The notes under the pieces: model-generated
Told to the model about the DNA's origin: nothing
The model's input: the letters and a program-made list of their open reading frames with translations, nothing else
Database searches by the model: none
DNA from: Bacillota bacterium
GTDB taxonomy: Bacteria; Bacillota_I; Bacilli_A; RF39; UBA660
Length of the DNA: 64,000 nucleotides
Assembly: GCA_015059435.1 (NCBI GenBank)
Contig: SVAJ01000002.1
Span: 212,024-276,023, forward strand
Reading direction: 5' to 3'
Position numbers and translations under genes: made by a program
In this document: in pieces, positions 42,631 through 51,993 of the stretch
How the letters are laid out: each line of letters begins with the position of its first letter
How positions within the stretch are numbered: position 1 is the stretch's first letter

Positions 42631-43574
42631 ATTTTTTGCATTGGCTTAATAGAAGTCATATTATTAATATCCTTTTTTGTGTTTTCTGGTAATTGATTTA
42701 ATATTTTATTGTCATGGATATTATTTTCTTCTAATATTCTTCTTAATAATTTTAAAGCTCTTGTTTCAAGACGTTTTTCTTGATAGTCTTTGTATATTTC
42801 ATAGTTTACACTATTAATTATTCCTGTTTGGTCATATCCTAAAATTAATTTACCAATTATTTCTTTAGTTCTATTAAAAACTATATCGAAACTTTCATAA
42901 TTTTCCTCAGTATCTTTATATGAAATTGAAATACTATTATCTTTTATTATAGGTATATATTTGTTTTTAGGAATTACCCCTACATAGTTAAATAATCTTT
43001 CTGTTGAGATTATTTTATCAATACCTTCAATGCTTTCTAATTTATTTAACATACTATTGATTGATGCAAATGCATCTCTTTTTGATAGTATGAAATCATC
43101 TTTACCGTTTGTACCAACGTCGTATTGATTTTCTATAAATTTATCTTGTTCTTTTTTGTCACTCATATATATTTTGAAACCATTGTTTAAATTCTTAGTA
43201 TCCTTTTTAGTTACTGAAAAATTGTTATTTGGAAGAAATTTAAGAGTTGTTTCAATAAATTGATTATTATCAGTAGAACGTTCTGATATAAATGATTTTT
43301 CATAAATGATATTATCGTTTTTATCATATTCAAGTGATATATTGTAGACTTTGTTATTTTGGTCTATTATATATAGTGTTTTTTTGTTTATTCTACTACC
43401 ATTGAAAATACTACTCATATTAATTTTATCTGCAATTTCTTTTGTTAATTTATTTGTAATTTCATAATAGAAAAGCATTAGGCTACAATCTTTTTTAATA
43501 TCGATTTTAGTAATGTTTTCATCTACAGTGATATTAACATTCTCAGATAAATCATTAGGTGTGTTAATTTTCAT
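42606..43574 (-). CDS. Unknown 322-residue cytosolic protein
   Basis: I do not recognise this protein. It has no signal peptide or membrane segment and is rich in Lys, Asn, Ile and Asp. The central part looks beta-rich (YIIDQNNKVYNISLEYDKNDNIIYEKSF), and a helical C-terminal region follows (YKDYQEKRLETRALKLLRRILEE). I start it at the ATG at 43574 because AAAAGGAGG precedes it; the open frame reaches 43634. It stands alone on the minus strand between yneF and uvrC. Confidence 0.7.
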   Translation of the reverse strand: MKINTPNDLSENVNITVDENITKIDIKKDCSLMLFYYEITNKLTKEIADKINMSSIFNGSRINKKTLYIIDQNNKVYNISLEYDKNDNIIYEKSFISERSTDNNQFIETTLKFLPNNNFSVTKKDTKNLNNGFKIYMSDKKEQDKFIENQYDVGTNGKDDFILSKRDAFASINSMLNKLESIEGIDKIISTERLFNYVGVIPKNKYIPIIKDNSISISYKDTEENYESFDIVFNRTKEIIGKLILGYDQTGIINSVNYEIYKDYQEKRLETRALKLLRRILEENNIHDNKILNQLPENTKKDINNMTSIKPMQKIKKEKHLN

Positions 43575-43689
43575 TTTTTTCCTCCTTTTCTCAGACAGCT
43601 TGTTAATTATATCACATATTTTAATATATTTCAAGTAAAATCGTTTTATTATTTGAAAAATTAAGTTATAATATGTATATGGTGATTTT

Positions 43690-45453
43690 ATGAAAGACTT
43701 TAAAGAAAAGCTATCTTTAGTACCAACTAAGCCTGGAAGTTATCAAATGAAGAATAAAGATGGAGTTATTATTTATGTTGGTAAAGCTAAGAATTTAAAA
43801 AATAGATTAAAGAGTTACTTTACTGGTACTGTTACTGGTAAGACTAGAATGTTAGTTGAAGACATAGATGATTTTGAATATATAGTAACATCTAGTGAAT
43901 TAGAATCTTTAATATTAGAGATTACTCTTATAAAAAAATATGATCCTAAATATAATATATTATTAAAAGATGATAAAAGTTACCCTTATATAGAACTTAC
44001 TAATGAGGTGTATCCTAGATTAAAGATAGTTCGTAATGTAAAAAGAAAAAAGAATAAAAATTATTTATATGGTCCATATCCAAATGTTAGTGCGGCTAGA
44101 AAAACAGTTAATATGATTAATAGATTATATCCACTCAGAAAGTGTGATAGATTAAAGAAGGAATTATGTTTATATTATCATATTAATGAGTGTTTAGGTT
44201 ATTGTGTTAAAGATATCGATCCGGATAAAATAAATAATATGAAAAAAGAAATTATTTCTTTTTTAAAGGGAGATTCATCGTTAATAGTAGAAAAAATTAA
44301 GGATGAAATGAATAAAGCTAGTAATCTTATGAACTATGAAAGAGCCTTAGAATTTAAGAATATGTTAGAAGATATTGATATTACTCTAAGAAAACAAAAA
44401 ATAGATTTAAATAAGGGATATAATTTTGATTTAGTTAATTATTATAACGATAATAATTATTTGTCGATAGAAATATTCTTTATTAGAGATGGTCTTTTAT
44501 TTGGTAGACATAATGAAATTATAAGTACGATAGATAATATAAATGAGGAAGTAGTCGAATATTTAATTAAGTTTTATGATAAAGTTGGTGTTTTACCTAA
44601 GGAATTATATGTACCTGATAGTTTAGATTATAAACTAATAGAGGATTATTTTAATGTTAAAGTTGTAGTTCCTAAGAAGGGTAAATTAAAGAATTTATTA
44701 GATTTAGCTTATGAGAATGCTAAAGAACAGATGGATTTAGAAGAAGAAACTTTGAAAAAAGATGATTTATTAAGAATTGATGCAATTAATGAATTGAAAG
44801 AGTTATTAAAACTAGATAAAGTATCTCGTATGGAATCATTTGATAACTCACATTTATTTGGTACTTTTTATGTAGGTGGTATGGTTGTATTTGATGACTT
44901 TTTACCTTTAAAGAATGAGTATCGTAAGTATAAGATAAGTGTAGATGTTAAAGATGATTTAGGGGCTATGAGGGAAGTTTTATATAGAAGATATTATAAA
45001 GTATTAATGGAGGACTTAGTAAGACCAGATTTAATAGTTATGGATGGGGGTAAATTACAGATTAGTATTGCTAAAGAGATAATTAGTTCACTAGGACTTG
45101 ATATACCAATTATTGGTTTAGTAAAAGACGATAAGCATAGAACAAGTTATATTATGAATGATAAGTACGAAATGTTAGATGTATCTAAAGATAGTAAATT
45201 ATTCTTATTTTTAACTCGTATACAGGATGAAGTACATCGTTATGCAATAACTTATCATAGAAATATTAAATCTAAGGGTATGCTATCTAGTGTATTAGAT
45301 TTAGCTCCTGGTATAGGTGAAGTTAGAAAGAAAGAATTGCTTAAGAAATTTGGTTCTTTAAAGAAAATAAGAGAGGCAAGCATAGATGAGGTTAGTTCAG
45401 TAATCGGAAAAGATGCTGCAGAAAAATTAATTACTTATTTGAAAGAAATATAG
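43690..45453 (+). CDS. uvrC: Excinuclease ABC subunit C
   Basis: UvrC makes both incisions in nucleotide excision repair. The GIY-YIG domain is at the N-terminus (GSYQMKNKDGVIIYVGKAKNLKNRLKSYF). A cysteine-rich segment lies near 155 (CDRLKKELCLYYHINECLGYC), a UVR motif near 205, and the RNase-H-like domain begins near 385 (ESFDNSHLFGTFYVGGMVVF; DLIVMDGGKLQI near 450). A helix-hairpin-helix ends the protein (LAPGIGEVRKKELLKKFGSL). The length is 587 residues. GGTGAT precedes the ATG. Confidence 0.96.
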   Translation: MKDFKEKLSLVPTKPGSYQMKNKDGVIIYVGKAKNLKNRLKSYFTGTVTGKTRMLVEDIDDFEYIVTSSELESLILEITLIKKYDPKYNILLKDDKSYPYIELTNEVYPRLKIVRNVKRKKNKNYLYGPYPNVSAARKTVNMINRLYPLRKCDRLKKELCLYYHINECLGYCVKDIDPDKINNMKKEIISFLKGDSSLIVEKIKDEMNKASNLMNYERALEFKNMLEDIDITLRKQKIDLNKGYNFDLVNYYNDNNYLSIEIFFIRDGLLFGRHNEIISTIDNINEEVVEYLIKFYDKVGVLPKELYVPDSLDYKLIEDYFNVKVVVPKKGKLKNLLDLAYENAKEQMDLEEETLKKDDLLRIDAINELKELLKLDKVSRMESFDNSHLFGTFYVGGMVVFDDFLPLKNEYRKYKISVDVKDDLGAMREVLYRRYYKVLMEDLVRPDLIVMDGGKLQISIAKEIISSLGLDIPIIGLVKDDKHRTSYIMNDKYEMLDVSKDSKLFLFLTRIQDEVHRYAITYHRNIKSKGMLSSVLDLAPGIGEVRKKELLKKFGSLKKIREASIDEVSSVIGKDAAEKLITYLKEI

Positions 45454-45479
45454 TATAATTATATATAGGAGATGATAAT

Positions 45480-45878
45480 ATGAATAAAAAAGGGTTTACA
45501 TTAGTAGAGTTGTTGGCAGTTGTTGCTATTATGGGTATACTTGCAGGAATTGCAGTTGTGGGAGTAGGAAGGTATTTAAAAAGTTCTAAACAACAAGCAT
45601 ATGACACGATAGTAAAAAGTGCACATACTGCAACTACTAATTATATATTGAATAAAGGTATTCAAATTCCAAGTAGTGGTTGGACTATTGAATTTGAAGA
45701 ATTAGTTAGTGAAAAATTTTTAGAAGATCCAATTGATCCTAATAAAAAGGATGAATCATGTGGAGGTACTGTTACTGTTGTAAAGAATAATACAGAAGGT
45801 GCTATAGATAGTTATAAATATACTGTATCTATTGATTGTCCAAGTGGTCATAAAGAAACTGTAGATTTTAATGAATAG
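45480..45878 (+). CDS. Type IV prepilin-like protein 10
   Basis: MNKKG is followed by FTLVELLAVVAIMGILAGIAVVGVGRYL; the helix keeps Glu5. At 132 residues it is the shortest pilin here. Cysteines at ESCGGT and IDCPSG flank a beta stretch, so a local disulfide is possible. It lies between uvrC and mutL, 15 bases before mutL, so the pilin may be co-transcribed with repair genes. It is closest in style to a minor ComGC-like pilin. Confidence 0.83.
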   Translation: MNKKGFTLVELLAVVAIMGILAGIAVVGVGRYLKSSKQQAYDTIVKSAHTATTNYILNKGIQIPSSGWTIEFEELVSEKFLEDPIDPNKKDESCGGTVTVVKNNTEGAIDSYKYTVSIDCPSGHKETVDFNE

Positions 45879-45892
45879 AAAGATGTGATTTA

Positions 45893-47674
45893 ATGAGTAA
45901 AATACAAGTAATGGATGAAGTTTTAGCTAATAAGATAGCGGCAGGAGAAGTTGTTGAAAAGACTATGAATGTTGTTAAAGAATTAGTTGAAAATTCTATT
46001 GATGCAGGTAGTGATGAAATTACAATTAAATTAATTGATTCTGGTGTTAAAGAAATTGAGGTTAGCGATAATGGAGTGGGTATGGATAAAGATGATGCTA
46101 TACTTGCTTTTTCACGTCATGCTACTTCAAAATTAAAAGAGTTAGATGACTTATTTAATATTGAGTCACTTGGTTTTAGAGGTGAAGCTCTTCCTTCAAT
46201 TGCATCTGTTTCAAATGTTGAATTAAAGACTTCTAATGGAGAAGAGGGGACATATTTAACTATGTCTGGTGGTAAGGACTTACATGTTGAAGTTAGTGAC
46301 TTAGTAAAAGGTACTACTATTAGAGTAAAAGATTTATTTTATAATACACCAGTTAGATTAAAGTATTTAAAAAACTTATATGTAGAACTTGCTAATATAA
46401 TTGATTATGTTAATAAGATGGCTCTTTCTTATCCAAATATTAAATTTAGTTTAATAAATAATGATAAAGTATTACTTGATACTGATGGATCTGGTGATTT
46501 ATTAAAAGTTATATATAAAATATATGGGGCAGATGTTACTAAGAAGATGGTAGAAGTTTCATCTGAAAATGATGATTACTATGTACATGGATATATATCA
46601 TATCCTGAAATGTCTCGTAGTAGTAGAAGTTCAATTACTACATTAGTTAATGGTAGAGTAATTAAAAATAATAATTTAAATAAAGTTATAGTTGATTGTT
46701 ATCATACATATATACCTAAAGGTAAATTTCCTATAATTGTTTTAAATATAGATGTAGATCCAATATTAATAGATATTAATATTCATCCAACTAAAATGGA
46801 TATTAAGTTTTCTAAGATGGATACATTAAAGACATTAGTAGAGAAGATGGTTACTGATGAGTTAGAAAAACTTACTTTAATACCGAGTGCTAATGTTAGA
46901 GATACTAGAAGTGTAAATGAAGTTAGTGTGCAATTAGAAAGAGCTTTTTCTAAGAATACTTATGAAGAAGTTATTCCTAAGAGTGAATCATATGAGGAAA
47001 TTGTTTTAAATTTTGAAGTTAATGATGATAATACTAAGTATGAAAAAGATATTTCTAATGAGGAAGTTATAGAAGAAAAAGAAGTTAAGAAAGAAAATAG
47101 AATTAAGAAAATGATACCTAGAGGAGTAGTTTTTTTAACTTATATTGTGGCAGAAAATGAAGATGGTATGTATTTAATCGATCAACATGCTGCAGCTGAA
47201 CGTATTAATTATGAAAAGACTATGAAAAAGATTAAAGAAGATAAGGGAATTGTTGATTTGTTAGTACCGGTTAAAATAGAACTTTCTTATGATGAATTTT
47301 TAATTATTAAAGATAATTTTGAAGAATTAGAAAGATATGGATTTAAGACCGAAGAGTTTGGTATGAATACTATTATTGTTAGAACACATCCTAATTGGGT
47401 AATGGATGAATTTTCTGATGAATGTATTCGAAAAGCAGTAGATACTGTAATTGAGAAGAAGACATTAGACTTTGATCAGTTTGTATGGAGAATGGCCGCA
47501 ACACAAGCTTGTCGTATGTCTATTAAAGCAAATGATTATATATCAGAGGAAGACCAAGTGTTTTTACTTGATGAATTAAGAAAATGTGATAATCCATTTA
47601 CTTGTCCTCATGGTAGACCAACTATTATTACTTATACTAAATATGAACTTGAGAGGATGTTTAAGCGTTCTTGA
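45893..47674 (+). CDS. mutL: DNA mismatch repair protein MutL
   Basis: The N-terminal GHKL ATPase has IAAGEVV near residue 12, KELVENSIDAGS near 28, DNGVGM near 58, SRHATSKL near 74 and FRGEALPSIASVS near 96. The C-terminal domain keeps the endonuclease signature DQHAAAERINYE near 426 and CPHGRPTI near 576, so this MutL nicks DNA itself and does not need MutH. mutS is not in the window. miaA follows, one gene apart. The length is 593 residues. Confidence 0.97.
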   Translation: MSKIQVMDEVLANKIAAGEVVEKTMNVVKELVENSIDAGSDEITIKLIDSGVKEIEVSDNGVGMDKDDAILAFSRHATSKLKELDDLFNIESLGFRGEALPSIASVSNVELKTSNGEEGTYLTMSGGKDLHVEVSDLVKGTTIRVKDLFYNTPVRLKYLKNLYVELANIIDYVNKMALSYPNIKFSLINNDKVLLDTDGSGDLLKVIYKIYGADVTKKMVEVSSENDDYYVHGYISYPEMSRSSRSSITTLVNGRVIKNNNLNKVIVDCYHTYIPKGKFPIIVLNIDVDPILIDINIHPTKMDIKFSKMDTLKTLVEKMVTDELEKLTLIPSANVRDTRSVNEVSVQLERAFSKNTYEEVIPKSESYEEIVLNFEVNDDNTKYEKDISNEEVIEEKEVKKENRIKKMIPRGVVFLTYIVAENEDGMYLIDQHAAAERINYEKTMKKIKEDKGIVDLLVPVKIELSYDEFLIIKDNFEELERYGFKTEEFGMNTIIVRTHPNWVMDEFSDECIRKAVDTVIEKKTLDFDQFVWRMAATQACRMSIKANDYISEEDQVFLLDELRKCDNPFTCPHGRPTIITYTKYELERMFKRS

Positions 47675-47728
47675 CAAGTTCTTTTTTTGTATGTTAAAAT
47701 ATTCTAATCTTTGGGGGTGTTTTGACAA

Positions 47729-48505
47729 ATGTTAAATACAGGATGTGGTTGTGATACAAAATCTAATTCTTTTAATAAAGTTTTTCCTTTTGCTACTGAA
47801 GCAGTAAGTGAATATTTATCAAGTTTAGATCTTAAAGATACAAGTCTTTTAACAGTTGGTTCATCTTGCGATCAAGCATTTAATGCATTAGTGTTAGGAG
47901 TAAAAAATATAACTATTTTTGATATTAATCCTTATGTATATGAGTATTATAAAATTAAAAGAAATTTAATATTAAATAATTCTAGAGAAGATTTATATCG
48001 TAAGGTGTTAGAAGTATCCAGTATACCTTTTTCTAAAGATTTACACGAAGTTAATTCTGTTGTTAATATGAATAATTATTTACAAAGTGATGAGAATTAT
48101 GAATTGTTATGTGAGAGATTAAAAGATGATTGTATAGATTTTGTTCAGGGTGATATATTTAATATAGGAAGTTTATTAGATAATAGAAATTATGATAGAA
48201 TTGTATTATCTAATATACTTCAATACTTAGAATTTTTTGCTGGTAGTAATGATTGTTATAAATTTCTAAGAGAAAAGTTTGATAGTTGGAAAGAGCATTT
48301 AAATGATGAAGGTATAATGCAGTTATTATATTTATATGATTTTTCTGTTGAAGATGTTAGATGTAATAATCATGCTCTTTGTACATATAATCTAAAGAAT
48401 GTTGTAAATGCTTTGAAGGGTAATTCTTTATCTATAGAGTGGATTCCAACTTTTGATAATAGTAATGTGGATGATGCTATTGTAACGTATACTAAAAAGA
48501 GGTAA
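47729..48505 (+). CDS. SAM-dependent transferase-like protein (DUF3419/BtaA-like fold)
   Basis: A Rossmann core is suggested by LLTVGSSCDQAFNALVLGVKNITIFDINPYVYEYYK near residue 40 and DRIVLSNILQYLEFF near 151. The S-x-x-D-x-A-x-x-A-L pattern is like that of BtaA/DUF3419-type proteins, which transfer an aminocarboxypropyl group, rather than that of ordinary methyltransferases. The 258-residue protein is soluble. The N-terminus is cysteine-rich (NTGCGCDTK). It sits between mutL and miaA, 3 bases before miaA. The function is uncertain. Confidence 0.55.
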   Translation: MLNTGCGCDTKSNSFNKVFPFATEAVSEYLSSLDLKDTSLLTVGSSCDQAFNALVLGVKNITIFDINPYVYEYYKIKRNLILNNSREDLYRKVLEVSSIPFSKDLHEVNSVVNMNNYLQSDENYELLCERLKDDCIDFVQGDIFNIGSLLDNRNYDRIVLSNILQYLEFFAGSNDCYKFLREKFDSWKEHLNDEGIMQLLYLYDFSVEDVRCNNHALCTYNLKNVVNALKGNSLSIEWIPTFDNSNVDDAIVTYTKKR

Positions 48506-48508
48506 GTT

Positions 48509-49381
48509 ATGGAAGATATTATTGTAATAGTAGGTCCTACTGGTGTAGGTAAAACTAAATTAAGTACTAGTCTTGCTAAGATGCTAGATGCCGAAATAAT
48601 AAATGGTGATTCTGTTGCTATTTATAATAAATTAGATATTGGTAGTGCTAAACCAACTATAGAAGAGCGCGAGGGAATTGTTCATCATTTAATTGATATA
48701 CGTGATGTTTGTGAAGAATATTCAGTGTTTGATTATCAAAATGATGTAAGAGACTTAATAAAAGATATTACTGCTCGTGGTAAAAGAGTTGTTATAGTTG
48801 GTGGTACTGGACTTTATATTAAGGCTGCACTTTATAATTATGAATTTACAGAAGGTACTATTTATAATAATTATGATGATTTAAGCAACTCTGAAATATT
48901 AAATAAAATACATGAATATAATGAAAATATAGATATTCATGTAAATAATAGACATAGATTAGTTCGTGTGTTGAATAAGCTTGAAAATGATGAAGTTATA
49001 AGTGATAAGAAAGATGAATTATTATATCCTTGTAGAATAATTGGACTTACTACTGATAGAGATTATTTATATGAAAGAATTAATAAACGTGTTGATGCTA
49101 TGATTAATAATGGATTAGTAGATGAAGTGAATAGTTTGAAAGATTATTATAAAACTTCTAGAGTATTAAATAGTGCGATTGGTTATAAAGAATTTTATGA
49201 TTATCTATTTAATAATGAGACTATTGAAAATGTTATAGAAAAAATTAAATTAGATTCCAGACGATATGCAAAAAGACAATATACTTTCTTTAAACATCAA
49301 TTTGATACTAAATGGTTTGATGTTAATTTTGAGGATTTTAATCAAACGGTTTTAGATGTATATAATTATATAAAAAAATAA
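48509..49381 (+). CDS. miaA: tRNA dimethylallyltransferase MiaA
   Basis: MiaA adds a dimethylallyl group to A37 of tRNAs reading UNN codons. The P-loop GPTGVGKTKLS is near residue 8, NGDSVAIYNKLDIGSAKP near 35, HHLIDIRD near 63, and GGTGLYIKA near 100. The C-terminal part has the conserved AIGYKEF near 228 and RRYAKRQYTFFKHQ near 260. The length, 290 residues, is slightly short. It follows the SAM-fold gene by 3 bases and ends in a bidirectional terminator. Confidence 0.95.
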   Translation: MEDIIVIVGPTGVGKTKLSTSLAKMLDAEIINGDSVAIYNKLDIGSAKPTIEEREGIVHHLIDIRDVCEEYSVFDYQNDVRDLIKDITARGKRVVIVGGTGLYIKAALYNYEFTEGTIYNNYDDLSNSEILNKIHEYNENIDIHVNNRHRLVRVLNKLENDEVISDKKDELLYPCRIIGLTTDRDYLYERINKRVDAMINNGLVDEVNSLKDYYKTSRVLNSAIGYKEFYDYLFNNETIENVIEKIKLDSRRYAKRQYTFFKHQFDTKWFDVNFEDFNQTVLDVYNYIKK

Positions 49382-49405
49382 CATTCAATTATGAATGTTA
49401 TTTTT
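49378..49405. terminator. Bidirectional terminator between miaA and the pilus ATPase gene
   Basis: ATAACATTCA / TGAATGTTAT 10-bp stem with an ATTA loop, T run on the plus strand and A tract on the left, so it also serves the convergent gene. Confidence 0.88.
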
Positions 49406-51260
49406 ATTTATTGTCTACTATTGGTATAGCAATTACAGGTTGTTGCACTTGAGGTTGAACAGGTTGTGGTGTGGCTACCGGTGGAGTTGTTTGGGTTACT
49501 GGTTGTTGAATAGGCTGTGGTGTAGTAATAGGTACTGGTTGTGTTGTTTGAGTATTAGGTTGAGCTACAACTGTTTTTTGCGTAGCCATTATTGCAGATG
49601 GTTGTTGAGTTTCAACTGAAGGTGTTGGTTGCTGTATTTTAGATTGACCAGGTTGAGATACCGCTACAGGTGTTATTGGTTGTTGTGCTTGAGTAGTAGG
49701 ACCAGTTACAACTTGTTGTGGAACAGCTACTGGTATAGTTATATTTGTAGGTTGTGTAACAGGTGTTGCATTTTCTTGTTGTTTATTTTCTTCTACTACA
49801 GGTTCGGTTTTAATAGGTTCTGTTGTAGGTTGTTGTGCTTGAACTATATTCTTATTAGCTTCTGTAGTCTCAATAGTTGGTGTTTGATTGTTGCTTACTA
49901 CTTGAGTATTTACAGTAGTTTTTACTTGATTATTATTTTCTACTTGAGTAGGAGTTTTTTCTAATTTTTGGAAAGTAGGTACTACTAATTTAGTTGCTAT
50001 TTTTTTAGCACCGGTTTTATTCATTTCTTGATTTAGTTTATTTTTATCCATATTTTCAAATATTGAGTTTTCATCATCAATTTCCATAATCTTATAAACT
50101 TCTTCAAAAGTAGTTATACCTTCAACAACTTTTCCTAAAGCATCTTGTAACATAGTAATAACATTTTCTGTATATACTAATTTTTTGATATCTTCTTTCT
50201 TTAAATCTTCATTATTTAAGGCATTTCTTATTTCATCATCAAGTTCTAGTAATTCATGTATAGCAATACGTCCTTTATAACCGTTATGGCATTCGCTACA
50301 TCCTTCAGGATTTGCTTCCCATACTTTATCTATATCTTTATGTAGGTTAAGTTTTAATAATTTCTTTTCATACTCAGTAGTTTCTCTTTCAATACGACAT
50401 TTTTTACATACTCGTTTAGCTAATCTTTGAGAAATAATACCAGTAAGAGCAGAAGATAATAAATATCTTTCAACATTCATATCAAGTAAACGTTCTACAG
50501 TTGATAGGGTATTGTTTGTATGGATTGTAGATAAAACTAAGTGTCCAGTGATTGAGGCACGGACAGCTATTTGGGCTGTTTCAGAGTCACGAATTTCTCC
50601 GATAAGTATTATATTTGGATCTTGTCTTAAGATAGAACGAAGGGCAGCAGCGAAAGTCATCCCAATTTCTGAGTTAACTTGTACTTGATTTAATCCTTCG
50701 ATATTCATTTCTATTGGGTCTTCTACAGTGATAATATTTGTTTCTTCTTTATTCAATGTTTGTAAAACAGAATATGTAGTAGTAGATTTACCAGATCCAG
50801 TAGCACCTGTTATTAAAATCATTCCATTAGGTACTCTAATCATTCTTTTTAATTTTGCTAAGTTTTTGTCATTAAAACCTAATTTATCTAATCCCTCTAA
50901 ACTTCTAGAATAGTCAAGGATACGAATAACTATTTTTTCTCCTTCGTTTAATGGCAGAGAAGATACACGCATGTCTAAATAAACTTCACCGAATTTACCT
51001 TTAATGGCACCATCTTGAGGAAGTCTTGTTTCAGTAATGTTCATATTAGCTAGAAGCTTAAGTCTTGTAGATAAATTTCTTTCATATGCTTTTGGTATAT
51101 ATGTATAATTTTGTAGTTCTCCATCAACTCTGCATCTAACAATCATTCCATCTTCTCTTGGATCAAAATGGATATCAGACGAATTCATTTTAGCAGCCGC
51201 TAAAATAATATAGTCAGCTATCTGAGTTATAGGCGTTTTTGTAAAATCGAACTTAACCAT
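49404..51260 (-). CDS. PilB/ComGA-type pilus assembly ATPase with a Pro/Gln-rich tail
   Basis: Secretion ATPase powering pilin assembly. Residues 1-395 are a compact ComGA-like core without the usual MshEN domain: SDIHFDP at 28-34, Walker A GATGSGKST at 152-160, the Asp box near 180 (VEDPIE), Walker B ILIGEIRD near 218-225, STIHTN near 244 and a tetracysteine zinc site (C285/C288, C321/C324). From about residue 430 to 618 the protein is a Pro, Gln, Thr and Val-rich disordered tail, unusual for this family. It is divergent from two pilin-like genes. No PilC homologue adjoins it. Confidence 0.9.
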   Translation of the reverse strand: MVKFDFTKTPITQIADYIILAAAKMNSSDIHFDPREDGMIVRCRVDGELQNYTYIPKAYERNLSTRLKLLANMNITETRLPQDGAIKGKFGEVYLDMRVSSLPLNEGEKIVIRILDYSRSLEGLDKLGFNDKNLAKLKRMIRVPNGMILITGATGSGKSTTTYSVLQTLNKEETNIITVEDPIEMNIEGLNQVQVNSEIGMTFAAALRSILRQDPNIILIGEIRDSETAQIAVRASITGHLVLSTIHTNNTLSTVERLLDMNVERYLLSSALTGIISQRLAKRVCKKCRIERETTEYEKKLLKLNLHKDIDKVWEANPEGCSECHNGYKGRIAIHELLELDDEIRNALNNEDLKKEDIKKLVYTENVITMLQDALGKVVEGITTFEEVYKIMEIDDENSIFENMDKNKLNQEMNKTGAKKIATKLVVPTFQKLEKTPTQVENNNQVKTTVNTQVVSNNQTPTIETTEANKNIVQAQQPTTEPIKTEPVVEENKQQENATPVTQPTNITIPVAVPQQVVTGPTTQAQQPITPVAVSQPGQSKIQQPTPSVETQQPSAIMATQKTVVAQPNTQTTQPVPITTPQPIQQPVTQTTPPVATPQPVQPQVQQPVIAIPIVDNK

Positions 51261-51348
51261 ACTATTTCAACCCCTTTTTGTTTACTTTGCTATGGTATTT
51301 TATCTTTTTTTATTATATAATAATTTTATGATAATAGCAAGAAAGTAG

Positions 51349-51993
51349 ATGATAAATTTGAAAAAATATTTTAAAACCAACAAAAAGGGGTTTGTTTTGG
51401 TTGAAACATTAATCACAACAGTCTTTGTTGTAACTATATTATCTATTATATATATTAACTTTTTTCCATTAATAGGTGAATATGAAAGAAGAGAAGCTTA
51501 TGATGATGTTGACAGTAAATATGGAGCATTTTGGGTAAAAAGAATGATTCAGGATAGCACTTTTGACGTTGGTAAAGGTTATCGTATTGAAGAATCGCCG
51601 GAACATTCTCCAACACCATTAAGTACTATTGAATTATATATTATTAACTGTAATTCTTTATATGCTAATAATACTAGTGAAAAAGTTATGTGTGATAATT
51701 TATGGGAAAAGTTAAATATAAAAAAAGTTTTTTTAACTCGTTATAATATTACAACATTTAAGGGAAGAATGAGGTCTGACTATAGTGATTATGGATGGCC
51801 AAATATTCGTAAAGAAACTGATACTGAGTTTAAAAACTATATAGCTTATTTACCTGATTATAGTGCTTTTCAATCATATAATAATGCTAAATATAGAGTA
51901 ATAGTTGAATTTGAGCATACTAATATTAAGGATGGTGCTGGTAAGAGTATTCCTAATTATAAAACTTTTGCAACAATGGAGGTAAGTAAATGA
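51349..51993 (+). CDS. Pilin-like protein 11 (minor pseudopilin)
   Basis: NTNKKG-type leader then FVLVETLITTVFVVTILSIIYINFFPL: a prepilin-like helix with Glu5 but a degenerate LVETL motif. The 214-residue body is beta-rich. Its start is open: the ATG at 51349 has a weak AAGAAAG, while TTG at 51358 has TAGATGAT, similar to the common GGTGAT of this genome. It overlaps the next pilin gene by 4 bases and is divergent from the ATPase gene, as a minor pilin (ComGD/F-like) would be. Confidence 0.75.
   Translation: MINLKKYFKTNKKGFVLVETLITTVFVVTILSIIYINFFPLIGEYERREAYDDVDSKYGAFWVKRMIQDSTFDVGKGYRIEESPEHSPTPLSTIELYIINCNSLYANNTSEKVMCDNLWEKLNIKKVFLTRYNITTFKGRMRSDYSDYGWPNIRKETDTEFKNYIAYLPDYSAFQSYNNAKYRVIVEFEHTNIKDGAGKSIPNYKTFATMEVSK

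Noticed and set aside
45893..47674. Mismatch repair dependent on the MvaI-like nuclease as a MutH
   Set aside because: MutL carries its own DQHA(x)2E(x)4E and CPHGRP endonuclease motifs, so a MutH partner is not required; kept only as an alternative role for the nuclease.
49395..49964. Open frames on the plus strand rich in Tyr, Leu, Trp, Cys and Arg (LLHLRLNRLWCGYRW-like)
   Set aside because: They are the antisense of the repetitive Pro/Gln-rich tail of the ATPase gene; no ribosome site or family match.
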